DNA from: Planktothrix sp. PCC 11201 | Lineage (GTDB): Bacteria > Cyanobacteriota > Cyanobacteriia > Cyanobacteriales > Microcoleaceae | Assembly (NCBI RefSeq): GCF_900009135.1 | Contig: NZ_LT797688.1 | Location: 631,169 to 695,168 of the forward strand | Length of the DNA stretch: 64,000 nucleotides | Direction: 5' to 3' | Shown here: positions 52,596 to 61,283 of the stretch, piece after piece | Position numbering within the stretch: position 1 is the first letter of the stretch | Layout of the letters: each line of letters begins with the position of its first letter | Translations under genes and position numbers: made by a program | Notes under the pieces: model-generated | Databases searched by the model: none | Seen by the model: the letters and a program-made list of their open reading frames with translations, nothing else | What the model was told of the DNA's origin: nothing

Positions 52596-55403
52596 ATGAA
52601 AATTTCAACTTCAGAATATTTACTTAAAAACCATAAATTTCTTGTGAAAACAACATTAGTTTTGTTGGTGTTTCCTTTGATTAATGGTTGGAATTTATCA
52701 AAAGCGATCGCTCAAATTATACCCGATCAAACCTTACCTCAAAATACTATTATTACCCCCAATGGTAGTATCATTAAAATCGAAGGTGGAACCCAAAATG
52801 GGATTAACTTATTCCATAGTTTTAAAGACTTTTCAGTTCCCGAAGGTGTTGCCGCCTTTTTCAATAACTCCGTGGATATTAAAAATATTATTAGTCGCGT
52901 TACTGGCAATAATATCTCTAACCTCCAGGGTTTAATTCAAGCCAATGGCACAGCCAATTTATTCTTAATTAATCCCCATGGCATCTTATTTGGCCCTAAT
53001 GCTCAATTAAATATTGGAGGGTCTTTTACTGCTAGTACCGCTAATAGTATTATTTTTAATCATGGCGGTGAATTTAGTGCCACTAATCCCCAAGCACCGC
53101 CCCTATTAACCGTTAATGTTCCTATCGGGTTACAACTGGGAAAACAGCCCGGGGCCATCACCAATCAATCCCAAGCTTTAGGCATAGGAGTGGATGGCAA
53201 AAGTGCCACAACAGGATTACAAGTTCAACCCGGTCAAAATATTAGTTTAATCGGGGGAGATGTGGTTTTAAATCAAGGCAATCTTACCGCTTTTAATGGT
53301 AGAATCGAATTAGCAGCCCTAAAAAATGGCACTTGGTCTTTACAACCCCAGCCGGAACAATTTAACTCTCCTAATCTTGAATTCGGCTCGATTCACTTAT
53401 TACGTCAAAGTCAAATTGATACCAGTGGAGCCGGAGGGGGATTAATTACCATCCAAGGAGGAACGGTTTCCCTAACCGATAGTTCTCGAATTCTTGCTAA
53501 TACTTTAGATGCCCTTAATGGTGGCGGAATCCAAATTCAAGCCGAACAATTTCAATTAGATAATCGTGCCTTTATCTCCTCCTCCACCATTGGTACAGGA
53601 AACGCCGGAGATATTAATATTAAAGCCAAAAATTCGATTGATTTAGTGGGCACTCAACCCCTATCCTTCATCGAACAATTATTATCGGAAAAGTTTAGTC
53701 CCACTAATCTATATGACGGTATTTTTAGTGTGAGTGCGGGTGAAGGAGCATCGGGAAACGTCACCCTGGAAACCCCCCAACTCCGGGTGATGAATGGGGC
53801 GACCATTTTAACCCCCACCGTGGGGGTTGGGTCAGGGGGAAATATTACCCTGTTAGCCTCGAAATCCGTTGATATTACTAATGGTTCAATTGTGGTCACC
53901 GGAACCATTAGCCCTGGCGATTCTGGAGATATCAATATTATTACCCCCCAATTGCGCGTCCTCCAAGATGGATATATCATCACCAGTCCCGGACGTTCCG
54001 GGGAAGGTCAGGGGGGAAATATTACGGTGAATGCCGATACCGTCGAACTGCGGGGGGTGAAATCGGGCGTCGCTTCCCCGGGGGGATTATTTACCGCCAC
54101 CTTGGGTACTGGAGGCGCGGGAGATATCACGATTAACAGCCGGGAACTGACCGTTGCTGAAGGGGCGCAGGTATCTGCTTCAGCGGCGGGAGCAGGGAAA
54201 GGGGGCAATTTAACCGTGAATGCGGAATCGGTGCAACTGCGGGGAGTATCGGAGGATGGCCGGTTTTTGAGTGGGTTACTCACCTCATCTTCCCTGTTGA
54301 CCGTTGAGGGACAAAAAGGTACTGCACCCGCCGGGGATTTAACCGTCAATACTCAACGGTTGGTGGTGCGTGATGGCGCCCAAATTTCGGCGGCGACTGG
54401 CGGGGAAGGGGCGGCGGGAAATTTAACCTTAAATGCCTCGGAATCCATTGATGTGGTTGGGTTTGGCACCAATATTGACAAATCCGTAGAATCCGTTTCC
54501 TTTGGAACTATTGGCGATGGTATTGTTCCCAGTTCCATTGAGTCGAATACCAGTGGGGCGGGCAGTGCCGGGGATTTGCGGATTAATACCAGAAGGTTAA
54601 CGGTGCGAAATGGGGCGGAAATTGGGGTGCGGGGAACCAATAAAGGAGCCGCCGGGAACTTAGAAATTCAAGCGGATAAGGTTTTATTAGATAACGAAGG
54701 AACCATTAGTGCCGCCACCGTCGCTGGAACCGGAGGAAATATTCGGTTACAGGCGCGAACAGTGGAACTGCGACGGGATAGCCAAATTACCACCAATGCC
54801 AGCAACGCCGATGGGGGAAATATTACCCTGGGTACTTCTAATTTAGTGGCCTTGGAAAATAGTGATATTACCGCTAATGCTCAAGCGGGGAAAGGAGGAC
54901 AGGTGAGAATTAATGCTCAAGGGGTGTTTGGAACCCAGTTTCGGGAATTTCAGACTCCCCAAAGTGATATTACCGCCACCAGTGAGTTAGGGGCAGCATT
55001 CAGTGGGGCGGTGGAAATTAGCAGTCCAGAAGTTGACCCTAGTGCCGGGATAGGGTCGTTACCGAGTAATTTAGTTGACCCCACCACCTTAATTGCGACC
55101 CGCTGTTCGGGAAATCAACAAAATCAATTTGTAATTACCGGACGCGGGGGTTTACCTGCGAGTCCCAATGATGCTTTGGGTTCTGAACCGACGGTCATCA
55201 ATTGGATTAATTTGGTTGAACCCTCGACAACATCCCCTGTCACCCCCACATCTCCTGTGGAGACCCACCATGGCGCGTCTCTACAACCCAAAATTCAGGA
55301 AGCCCAAGGATGGATAGTTCGGGCTGATGGGGTAATCGAATTAGTTACTAATCCCCCCAACGGTAAACCACAGCCTGCGGGTGTTTTACCTCCTCAATGT
55401 TAA
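52596..55403 (+). CDS. Filamentous haemagglutinin-like secreted protein (TpsA type)
   Basis: A 935-residue secreted protein. The signal peptide ends near SKAIAQ. The TPS domain follows: IITPNGSIIKIEGGTQNGIN, FFNNSVDIKNIISRVTG, TANLFLINPHGILFGPN. From residue 170 about fifteen degenerate repeats of about 40 residues with G-x-G-G-N-[IL]-x-[IVL] cores build a beta-helix. The end has CSGNQQNQFVITGRGGLP, common to this cyanobacterial family. Secretion would need an outer-membrane TpsB partner not present here. A palindromic repeat inserts in frame near residue 887. The 53.7-55.1 kb part is more GC-rich than its surroundings. Confidence 0.88.
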   Translation: MKISTSEYLLKNHKFLVKTTLVLLVFPLINGWNLSKAIAQIIPDQTLPQNTIITPNGSIIKIEGGTQNGINLFHSFKDFSVPEGVAAFFNNSVDIKNIISRVTGNNISNLQGLIQANGTANLFLINPHGILFGPNAQLNIGGSFTASTANSIIFNHGGEFSATNPQAPPLLTVNVPIGLQLGKQPGAITNQSQALGIGVDGKSATTGLQVQPGQNISLIGGDVVLNQGNLTAFNGRIELAALKNGTWSLQPQPEQFNSPNLEFGSIHLLRQSQIDTSGAGGGLITIQGGTVSLTDSSRILANTLDALNGGGIQIQAEQFQLDNRAFISSSTIGTGNAGDINIKAKNSIDLVGTQPLSFIEQLLSEKFSPTNLYDGIFSVSAGEGASGNVTLETPQLRVMNGATILTPTVGVGSGGNITLLASKSVDITNGSIVVTGTISPGDSGDINIITPQLRVLQDGYIITSPGRSGEGQGGNITVNADTVELRGVKSGVASPGGLFTATLGTGGAGDITINSRELTVAEGAQVSASAAGAGKGGNLTVNAESVQLRGVSEDGRFLSGLLTSSSLLTVEGQKGTAPAGDLTVNTQRLVVRDGAQISAATGGEGAAGNLTLNASESIDVVGFGTNIDKSVESVSFGTIGDGIVPSSIESNTSGAGSAGDLRINTRRLTVRNGAEIGVRGTNKGAAGNLEIQADKVLLDNEGTISAATVAGTGGNIRLQARTVELRRDSQITTNASNADGGNITLGTSNLVALENSDITANAQAGKGGQVRINAQGVFGTQFREFQTPQSDITATSELGAAFSGAVEISSPEVDPSAGIGSLPSNLVDPTTLIATRCSGNQQNQFVITGRGGLPASPNDALGSEPTVINWINLVEPSTTSPVTPTSPVETHHGASLQPKIQEAQGWIVRADGVIELVTNPPNGKPQPAGVLPPQC
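55257..55284. repeat. 28-bp palindromic repeat inserted in the haemagglutinin CDS
   Basis: GTGGAGAC at 55257 to GTCTCTAC ending at 55284, with CACCATGGCGC between. Same family as 11471-11496 and 13363-13391. Translated in frame as VETHHGASLQ. Confidence 0.75.
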
Positions 55404-55499
55404 GAGGTAATTACGAATTACGAATTACGAATTACGAATGGGTAATAGAAGGAGTTTACATCCCCCGCCTCCTCTGCTCCCCCTGCCCCCCCTGCTCCC
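55404..55499. repeat. Left inverted composite repeat arm next to the IS
   Basis: ATTACGA tandem units, then AATGGGTAATAGAAGGAGTT and a C-rich minisatellite (CTGCTCCCCCTG type), ending at the IS. It is the reverse complement of 56913-56980 in order and sequence type. Confidence 0.75.
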
Positions 55500-56912
55500 C
55501 AGGGCTGTTTCATGTTTGAAAATTATAGCTTACTTTTTAGCCATAATTCTCAAACATAATAGCTATTTTCGGAAGAATTAATATTTCCTATAAGGGCTAT
55601 ATAATATTAATTATATGAAATAGTTATCTAAATAGCATAAATATTCCTATTCCCTACGGAGTAAGACTTACGTTTGTGATTTTTCTCTATTTTTCCTAAA
55701 CTAATCGCTCTATTCTTAACTTGGGGATGAAGAGATAGCCACTAATTTCTCCCACTGATTTCCTAACCACCTTCTTCCCTCTGTTATTGATAAAAATCCT
55801 AAACCTCTGAAAATATTCAATCCTAGGGTGTTGAGCAATGCCAAATTAGTCGCCGCTCGTACTTGATGAATTTTCATACTATCCTCTTTAAATAACACAT
55901 CTTTTACCCAATGAACTTGATTTTCAATCCCCCAATGCCCTTTAATCTTTTGGGAAAAAAATTCTGCCTTTTCCCAGATACTACTTATATAATAAACCGT
56001 TTCTTTATCAGACTTTTTTCCTCTGTATCCCCACCGTTCTACCTGAATTATACTTTGAATATGTTCCCAAAGGCTTTCAATTTTTATTGATTTTTTAAAC
56101 ACTGATACCCGACGAGTTATTTCTCGTCCATGACCCCGCTCTTTTTGAGTATCTATACTTTCAGCTTTCGTCGTTTTTATGATTTTTTCGATTTGATTAT
56201 ACAGTTTGATTTGATTCTTCTTAACCGCAATTAAATAATCGTTTTCACTCTCGATAATCTTTCGGACTGTGGTGACATTACAATGTAACGTATCCGCAGT
56301 TATCAACTTTCCTTTTAGACCACATTCTCCTATCATCCTTTGGGCTACAGCTTGTTCTGAACCGGTTTTACTCTCGAACTTTTCCGTCGCTAATACTAAT
56401 CCTGTTTCTTGACTAAATATAGATACCATTATTCCCATGTTTTGCTGCTGATTTCCGGGGTCTTTTACCGTACTTCTTAAACTTTTTCCATCTATTGCTA
56501 ATCCCTCTATTCCCTTTAATTTAGGAGAATTATCTCTTGACCATTCTTTTACTATTTTACTTAAATCTTTCTCATCTACTCCTCTCATTACCCTTCTTAT
56601 TGTTGAATAAGATGGCATTCCTTGGCTATAAATATTGAATGTTTTTTTCAGGATAACTTCGTTGGCTTTGACAAAATATCCGATCTCTCGATATCCTTGA
56701 TGCCCTGACATCACCCCTAAAACTACTACTAATAGCACTTCCCATAACTCATACCTTTTTCCCTGACTTTTTCTGAAGTCCTTGACTTTTTTTAAATTTT
56801 CTATTAAACTCGTTAGCATCTTTTTTTAGAAAAAATGGCGATCATTTTCCATTTTATCAGGTGGCGATCGCTCTTTCTTTACTCTTTTTCACCCGACTTT
56901 GAAACAGCCCTG
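55500..56912. mobile_element. Complete ISAs1-family insertion sequence
   Basis: A 1413-bp element. Terminal inverted repeats CAGGGCTGTTTCA (55500-55512) and TGAAACAGCCCTG (56900-56912) are perfect over 13 bp and enclose one intact transposase gene. No direct target duplication is visible; instead inverted copies of a composite repeat flank it. The region 55513-55715 between the left end and the transposase stop is AT-rich and has no other gene. Confidence 0.9.
55716..56819 (-). CDS. ISAs1-family transposase
   Basis: A 367-residue DDE transposase. The conserved N-terminal H-repeat domain (LKKVKDFRKSQGKRYELWEV, MSGHQGYREIGYFVKANEVI) is present. DDE residues: Asp in GLAIDGKSLRSTVKD, Asp in KLITADTLHCNVTTVRKI, Glu in GHWGIENQVHWVKDVLFKED. 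The frame is uninterrupted from the start to the stop, so the element may be active. It lies on the minus strand inside terminal repeats at 55500 and 56912. Confidence 0.95.
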   Translation of the reverse strand: MLTSLIENLKKVKDFRKSQGKRYELWEVLLVVVLGVMSGHQGYREIGYFVKANEVILKKTFNIYSQGMPSYSTIRRVMRGVDEKDLSKIVKEWSRDNSPKLKGIEGLAIDGKSLRSTVKDPGNQQQNMGIMVSIFSQETGLVLATEKFESKTGSEQAVAQRMIGECGLKGKLITADTLHCNVTTVRKIIESENDYLIAVKKNQIKLYNQIEKIIKTTKAESIDTQKERGHGREITRRVSVFKKSIKIESLWEHIQSIIQVERWGYRGKKSDKETVYYISSIWEKAEFFSQKIKGHWGIENQVHWVKDVLFKEDSMKIHQVRAATNLALLNTLGLNIFRGLGFLSITEGRRWLGNQWEKLVAISSSPS

Positions 56913-57025
56913 AGGTAGGGGGAGCAGGGGGAGCAGGGGAGGTAAACTCTTTCTATTACCCATTACCCATTACCCATTCCCCATTCCCCATTCCCCATTC
57001 CCCATTCCCCATTGTCTATTTCTTA
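56913..57025. repeat. Right composite repeat arm: G-rich minisatellite and ATTACCC/CCCCATT heptamers
   Basis: AGGTAGGGGGAGCAGGGGG, then AGGTAAACTCTTTCTATTAC, then three ATTACCC and about six ATTCCCC units. CCCCATT repeats match the classical cyanobacterial type I short tandem repeats. The region lies just upstream of the next gene's ribosome site. Confidence 0.8.
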
Positions 57026-57046
57026 TTGTTTTTTAAGAGGTTAATA

Positions 57047-57937
57047 ATGTTTGAACCCAATGGATTTGGTCAGCGTTCAATTGTCACGTCTTTAGGCAGA
57101 ATGGTATATTACACGGCGGAGAGTGCCCCCTGGAATATCAATGAAAGTTCTGCCGAATTACCCCCATTAGTATTTTTACATGGATTTGGTGGGGGATCTT
57201 CTGCTTATGAATGGTCAAAAGTTTATCCCGCTTTTGTAGATGAATACCAAATTTTAGCCCCCGATTTAATTGGTTGGGGACGTTCAGAACATCCAGAAAA
57301 AAATTATAAAATAGAGGATTATCTAACCACAATTACCGAATTTTTAGAACAAACTTGTTCAACTCCCGCCATAGTAATTGCCTCCTCCCTAACCGCAGCC
57401 TTTACCATTCGAGTTGCAATTCAACGTCCTGACCTGTTCAAATCACTTATTTTAGTAACTCCATCAGGTTTATCGGATTTTGGCGAAGATTATGGACAAA
57501 GTTTATTAAGCCAAATTGTGAAAACACCTTTCTTAGATCGAGTTTTGTATTTTACCGGAATTGCTAATCCTGCTGGGATTTACGGTTTTTTACACAATCG
57601 GCAATTTGCCCAACCGGATCGAATTTATCCCGAAATTGTAGCAGCCTATTTAACATCGGCTCAACAACCCAATGCTGAATACGCAGCTTTGTCTTTTGTG
57701 GGGGGAGATTTGTGTTTTGATTTATCCTTATATATCAGTCAACTGATCACACCTACGGGTATTATTTGGGGTGAGAAATCATCCTTTACCAGTCCCGAAA
57801 CAGGTGAACGTTTAGCTAACTTAAATCCAACAGCGATCAAGGTTTTTCAAAAAATAGATAATGTGGGATTAACACCCCATTTGGAACTTCCCGCCGTCAC
57901 CATTGGGGTAATTCGTCAATTCCTGAAAATGCTTTAA
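57047..57937 (+). CDS. Alpha/beta hydrolase-fold protein
   Basis: A 296-residue protein starting at ATG 57047, with AAGAGG at 57035-57040. LVFLHGFGGGSSAYEWSKVY is the oxyanion region and APDLIGWGRSEHPEKNYKI is standard for the fold. The nucleophile elbow reads VIASSLTAAFTIR (Ser without the usual second Gly), the acid position reads WGEKSSFTSPETG (Ser instead of Asp), and the His lies in GLTPHLELPAV. It may therefore be weakly active, use a different acid, or be non-enzymatic. Substrate unknown. Confidence 0.8.
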   Translation: MFEPNGFGQRSIVTSLGRMVYYTAESAPWNINESSAELPPLVFLHGFGGGSSAYEWSKVYPAFVDEYQILAPDLIGWGRSEHPEKNYKIEDYLTTITEFLEQTCSTPAIVIASSLTAAFTIRVAIQRPDLFKSLILVTPSGLSDFGEDYGQSLLSQIVKTPFLDRVLYFTGIANPAGIYGFLHNRQFAQPDRIYPEIVAAYLTSAQQPNAEYAALSFVGGDLCFDLSLYISQLITPTGIIWGEKSSFTSPETGERLANLNPTAIKVFQKIDNVGLTPHLELPAVTIGVIRQFLKML

Positions 57938-57989
57938 GGCGGTTCAACTCTAGGTAAAATAGAGCTATAGCAATCCGTGGGGGACTTGT

Positions 57990-58062
57990 GACAACAACCT
58001 GTAGGGTTTTAGCTTTCAACGCTAGGTGTCAAGAGGGTTTAGAGACCCAACCCCTACAATGA
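57990..58062. repeat. Dispersed repeat upstream of the PCP_red-like gene
   Basis: CAACAACCTGTAGGGTTTTA then GAGGGTTTAGAGACCCAACC then CCTACAAT: a degenerate member of the GTAGGGG palindrome family. Confidence 0.45.
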
Positions 58063-58095
58063 TTGCTATATGCTCCCAAAGTAACGGTTAAGTTT

Positions 58096-58281
58096 ATGGC
58101 TAACACTGATTATTTCGATGAACTTCAGTGGCTTCCCGAAGCCAAGGTCAAACTAAAAAATATTCCCTATTTTGTTCGGACTCAGGCTAGACAACGTATT
58201 GAACAACTGGCCAGAGAAGCCGAACAAGGAATCGTGACCGCAGAAATGGTGGAACAAGCCCGCTTAGAATTTGGCCAATAA
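58096..58281 (+). CDS. Stand-alone PCP_red-type small protein
   Basis: A 62-residue protein from ATG 58096; an in-frame start at 58063 is preceded by repeat DNA and is less likely. [20 protein letters not shown] and [20 protein letters not shown], then [12 protein letters not shown], match the small C-terminal domain of the dark-operative protochlorophyllide reductase subunit ChlB. Here it stands alone. Small stand-alone copies exist in cyanobacteria; role unknown. Confidence 0.72.
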   Translation: MANTDYFDELQWLPEAKVKLKNIPYFVRTQARQRIEQLAREAEQGIVTAEMVEQARLEFGQ

Positions 58282-58282
58282 C

Positions 58283-58337
58283 CCCTCCCCAACTCCCCCT
58301 GCCTCCCCTGCCGCCCTGCTCCCCCTGCCCCCCACCT
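58283..58337. repeat. C-rich minisatellite
   Basis: Units of CTCCCCCTGC and CTCCCCTGC between the PCP_red-like gene and tpiA, the complement of the GGGGAGGCA type at 28.1 kb. Confidence 0.7.
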
Positions 58338-58415
58338 CTGACTATAAAAATTTACCCTAAAGCCTTAAACTGAAGGGTGGGATTTTATTGTTTTTTAAGG
58401 TTAATTGCATTAACG

Positions 58416-59141
58416 GTGAGAAAAGTAATTATTGCGGGTAATTGGAAAATGTTTAAAACCCAATCGGAAGCTCAAGAGTTTCTGCAAGGGTTTATTAATC
58501 ATTTAGATGATACTCCAGAAGACCGGGAAGTGGTGCTGTGTGTACCCTTTACCACCTTGGGGGTCATGTCCAAAAGTTTACATGGGAGTCGAATTCTCCC
58601 CGGTGCTCAAAACATACATTGGGAAGATTCTGGAGCCTACACGGGAGAAATTTCTGGCCCGATGTTACTAGAATTTGGTATCCGTTATGTTGTTGTGGGT
58701 CACAGTGAACGACGTCAATATTTTGGCGAAACTGATGAAACGGTGAATTTGCGACTTAGGGCAGCCCAACGTCATGGTTTAACCCCCATTTTATGTGTGG
58801 GAGAAACCAAACAACAACGGGATGCTGGAGACACAGAAAGGGTGATTTTCTCTCAGTTGGAAAAGGGTTTAATTGGGGTTGATCAAAACAATTTAGTGAT
58901 TGCTTACGAGCCAATTTGGGCAATAGGAACTGGGGATACTTGTGAAACAAAAGAAGCTAATCGAGTGATTGGTTTAATTCGCAGTAAATTAGTCAATTCT
59001 AATGTAACCATTCAATATGGTGGCTCTGTTAAACCGGATAATATTGACGAGATTATGGCACAGCCAGAAATTGATGGGGCTTTAGTTGGAGGCGCTAGTT
59101 TACAGCCAGAAGGTTTTGCCCGCATTGTTAATTATCAATAA
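58416..59141 (+). CDS. tpiA: Triosephosphate isomerase
   Basis: A 241-residue TIM-barrel enzyme interconverting glyceraldehyde 3-phosphate and dihydroxyacetone phosphate. Active-site residues are Lys in [13 protein letters not shown], His in [14 protein letters not shown] and Glu in [13 protein letters not shown]; the phosphate loop is [12 protein letters not shown] chose GTG 58416, where family homology begins; an upstream GTG at 58377 would add 13 residues not found in the family. AAGG lies about 16 bp upstream. Confidence 0.95.
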   Translation: MRKVIIAGNWKMFKTQSEAQEFLQGFINHLDDTPEDREVVLCVPFTTLGVMSKSLHGSRILPGAQNIHWEDSGAYTGEISGPMLLEFGIRYVVVGHSERRQYFGETDETVNLRLRAAQRHGLTPILCVGETKQQRDAGDTERVIFSQLEKGLIGVDQNNLVIAYEPIWAIGTGDTCETKEANRVIGLIRSKLVNSNVTIQYGGSVKPDNIDEIMAQPEIDGALVGGASLQPEGFARIVNYQ

Positions 59142-59156
59142 ATCAGTCATTAGTTG

Positions 59157-59285
59157 TAGGGGCGGGTTCATCGAAATTTAGGTGATTAACAAACATCTAA
59201 AAGAACCCGCCCGTACCAGCTATTAGTTAAAAAATTTACAGATCAAACTTATATTTTTCCCATTCCCCATTCCCCATTCCCCATC
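59157..59285. repeat. Palindromic repeat and CCCCATT heptamers before folP
   Basis: GTAGGGGCGGGTTC at 59157 mirrors GAACCCGCCCGTAC near 59203-59216. Then ATTCCCCATTCCCC heptamers run to 59285. Confidence 0.6.
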
Positions 59286-59293
59286 AAAGAATT

Positions 59294-60184
59294 ATGACTG
59301 TTTTTAACCCTTTAAATATTAGAAATAAAAGTTTTCAATGGGGAAAACGAACTTATATTATGGGGGTTTTGAATGTGACTCCTGATAGTTTTAGCGATGG
59401 GGGAGATTTTAATAGTTTAGAAAGGGCTTTGCATCAAGCGCAACACATGGTGGAAGCGGGAGTTGATATTATTGATATTGGCGGACAATCAACCCGACCT
59501 GGGGCAGAAATTGTGAGTTTAGAAATAGAATTAAATCGGGTTATTCCCCTGATTGAAACCATTAGAAATAGTTCTAATCAATTATTGGCAAATATTCCGA
59601 TTTCTGTTGATACGACTCGTTCCCAAGTGGCGAAAGTTGCAGTTCAAACCGGAGCGGATATTATCAATGATATTTCCGGGGCTACTTTTGAGGCTGAAAT
59701 GTTATCTGTGGTGGCGGGGTTGCAGGTTCCTATTATTTTAATGCACCTGCGAGGAACGCCCAAAACCATGCAAACATTGACGGATTATCAGGATTTAATT
59801 GGGGAGTTAGAAGGGTTTTTACAAGGTAGAATTAAAGAAGCGATCGCCCAAGGAATTGCACCTCAAAATATTATTATTGATCCGGGGATTGGTTTTGCAA
59901 AAACCTTCAAACAGAATTTAGAAATCTTGAGGAATTTAACAAAATTGCGATCGCTCAATTGTCCGATTTTAGTCGGAACATCCCGAAAGAGTTTTATCGG
60001 TCATATTTTAAACCAACCCGACCCAAAACAACGAGTTTGGGGGACGGCGGCGACCTGTGTGGCGGCTATTGCTAATGGTGCGGATATCTTAAGAGTCCAT
60101 GATGTTAAAGAAATGGTTGATGTTAGTCAAGTTGCGGATGCTATTTATCGGGTGATTGACGAAGGTGGTAATATTTTATCGTAG
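59294..60184 (+). CDS. folP: Dihydropteroate synthase
   Basis: A 296-residue TIM-barrel enzyme joining p-aminobenzoate and hydroxymethyl dihydropterin diphosphate in folate synthesis. Conserved loops: YIMGVLNVTPDSFSDGGDF, IDIGGQSTRPGAE, IIIDPGIGFAKTFKQNLEIL, VGTSRKSFIG and ILRVHDVKEMVD. ATG 59294. Length normal. It follows tpiA by 152 bp of repeats and precedes purC. Confidence 0.94.
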   Translation: MTVFNPLNIRNKSFQWGKRTYIMGVLNVTPDSFSDGGDFNSLERALHQAQHMVEAGVDIIDIGGQSTRPGAEIVSLEIELNRVIPLIETIRNSSNQLLANIPISVDTTRSQVAKVAVQTGADIINDISGATFEAEMLSVVAGLQVPIILMHLRGTPKTMQTLTDYQDLIGELEGFLQGRIKEAIAQGIAPQNIIIDPGIGFAKTFKQNLEILRNLTKLRSLNCPILVGTSRKSFIGHILNQPDPKQRVWGTAATCVAAIANGADILRVHDVKEMVDVSQVADAIYRVIDEGGNILS

Positions 60185-60221
60185 GGGTTGGGTCTTCCAA
60201 CCCTCTTTGCTTTTTTGATTT

Positions 60222-60341
60222 ATAATTAATGGTTTAACCTTTCAATAGTCTATTCCTATGTCTACTATCAGGGCGAGGAGACCTCGCCCCTACACTATAA
60301 TTGATTGTCTAACCTTTAAATAGTCTATTTCTATGTCTACT
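60222..60341. repeat. 45-bp direct duplication of the purC leader flanking a palindromic repeat
   Basis: 60222-60266 and 60297-60341 agree at 40 of 45 positions, including the CTATGTCTACT of the purC start. Between them lies GGGCGAGGAGACCTCGCCC (60271-60289) of the GTAGGGG family. The upstream copy's ATG opens a frame that stops after 21 codons. Confidence 0.8.
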
Positions 60342-61073
60342 CCCGAAAAACTCTACGAAGGAAAAGCCAAAATCATCTATCCCACGGATGAACCTGAAAT
60401 ATTACTTGCCTATTTTAAGGATGATGCGACGGCGTTTAATGCTCAAAAACGCGGGACAATTCAAGGGAAAGGAGAAATTAATAATGCGATTTCTAGCCAT
60501 CTATTTCAATGTTTAGAAGCAAAAGGAGTTCCGACCCATTATATTGATTGTCCTACCCCCAATGAAATGCGGGTGAAACGGGTTAAAATCGTGCCGATAG
60601 AAGTGATTGTTCGCAATATTGCGGCGGGAAGTTTATGTAAACAAACGGGGATTCCTGCGGGTACAATTATTGAACCAACTTTAGTAGAATTTTGCTATAA
60701 AAATGATGAATTAGGCGATCCCTTATTAACACGGGAACGGCTATTATTAATGAAATTAGCCACGCCAGAACAGTTGGAAAAAATTACCCAGTTATCCTTA
60801 CAAATTAATCAAATTCTCTCGGAGTTTTTTAATGAATGTGGAATTACTTTAGTGGATTTTAAATTAGAATTTGGGATGACTTCTGAGGGTCAATTGGTAC
60901 TCGCCGATGAAATTAGTCCTGATACCTGTCGTTTGTGGGATCAATCTGAAACAGACCCCGACCGGCGAGTTTTGGATAAAGACCGCTTCCGTCGAGATTT
61001 AGGAAATGTTGAATCTGCGTATCAACAAGTGCTTAAACGGGTTTTAGAACATACTTCCAACCCACCTCAATAA
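60333..61073 (+). CDS. purC: SAICAR synthetase
   Basis: A 246-residue ATP-dependent ligase converting CAIR and aspartate to SAICAR in purine synthesis. EKLYEGKAKIIYPTDEPEIL, GEINNAISSHLFQCLEAKGV, EVIVRNIAAGSLCKQTGIP, LVDFKLEFGM and LADEISPDTCRLWD are the family signatures. The start ATG lies at the end of the second copy of a 45-bp duplicated leader. The following gene is bamA, the usual order in cyanobacteria. Confidence 0.95.
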   Translation: MSTPEKLYEGKAKIIYPTDEPEILLAYFKDDATAFNAQKRGTIQGKGEINNAISSHLFQCLEAKGVPTHYIDCPTPNEMRVKRVKIVPIEVIVRNIAAGSLCKQTGIPAGTIIEPTLVEFCYKNDELGDPLLTRERLLLMKLATPEQLEKITQLSLQINQILSEFFNECGITLVDFKLEFGMTSEGQLVLADEISPDTCRLWDQSETDPDRRVLDKDRFRRDLGNVESAYQQVLKRVLEHTSNPPQ

Positions 61074-61085
61074 AGCTAAATATTT

Positions 61086-61128
61086 TGATCCCCCTAAATC
61101 CTTTTGTTATAAGGGTTAGGGGGGATCA
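61086..61128 (+). terminator. Terminator-like dispersed repeat after purC
   Basis: TGATCCCCCTAA (61086-61097) pairs with TTAGGGGGGATCA (61116-61128) allowing one bulge. A common cyanobacterial repeat type; there is no T-run. Confidence 0.5.
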
Positions 61129-61283
61129 CAACCCATGATTTTCAAAGCTTTTCGCTGTAGAAGTGTCAAAGCTTGTTAAGATGTCAGATGTCGCAGCGAT
61201 GGTAACGGGTGTAACCATCTCTCTAAGCCTTCGCTGAGGATTGACAAGTTGTAGGTGTGGGATTGTCTAAAAGAGTGAGTATC

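Noticed and set aside
53654-54640. Three minus-strand ORFs of about 95-113 codons inside the haemagglutinin gene
   Set aside because: They are proline-rich shadows produced by the repetitive Gly/Asn-coding plus strand; no independent start signals.
55490-56925. Target site duplication for the ISAs1 element
   Set aside because: The 8-10 bp on either side (GCTCCC and AGGTAGGG types) do not form a direct repeat.
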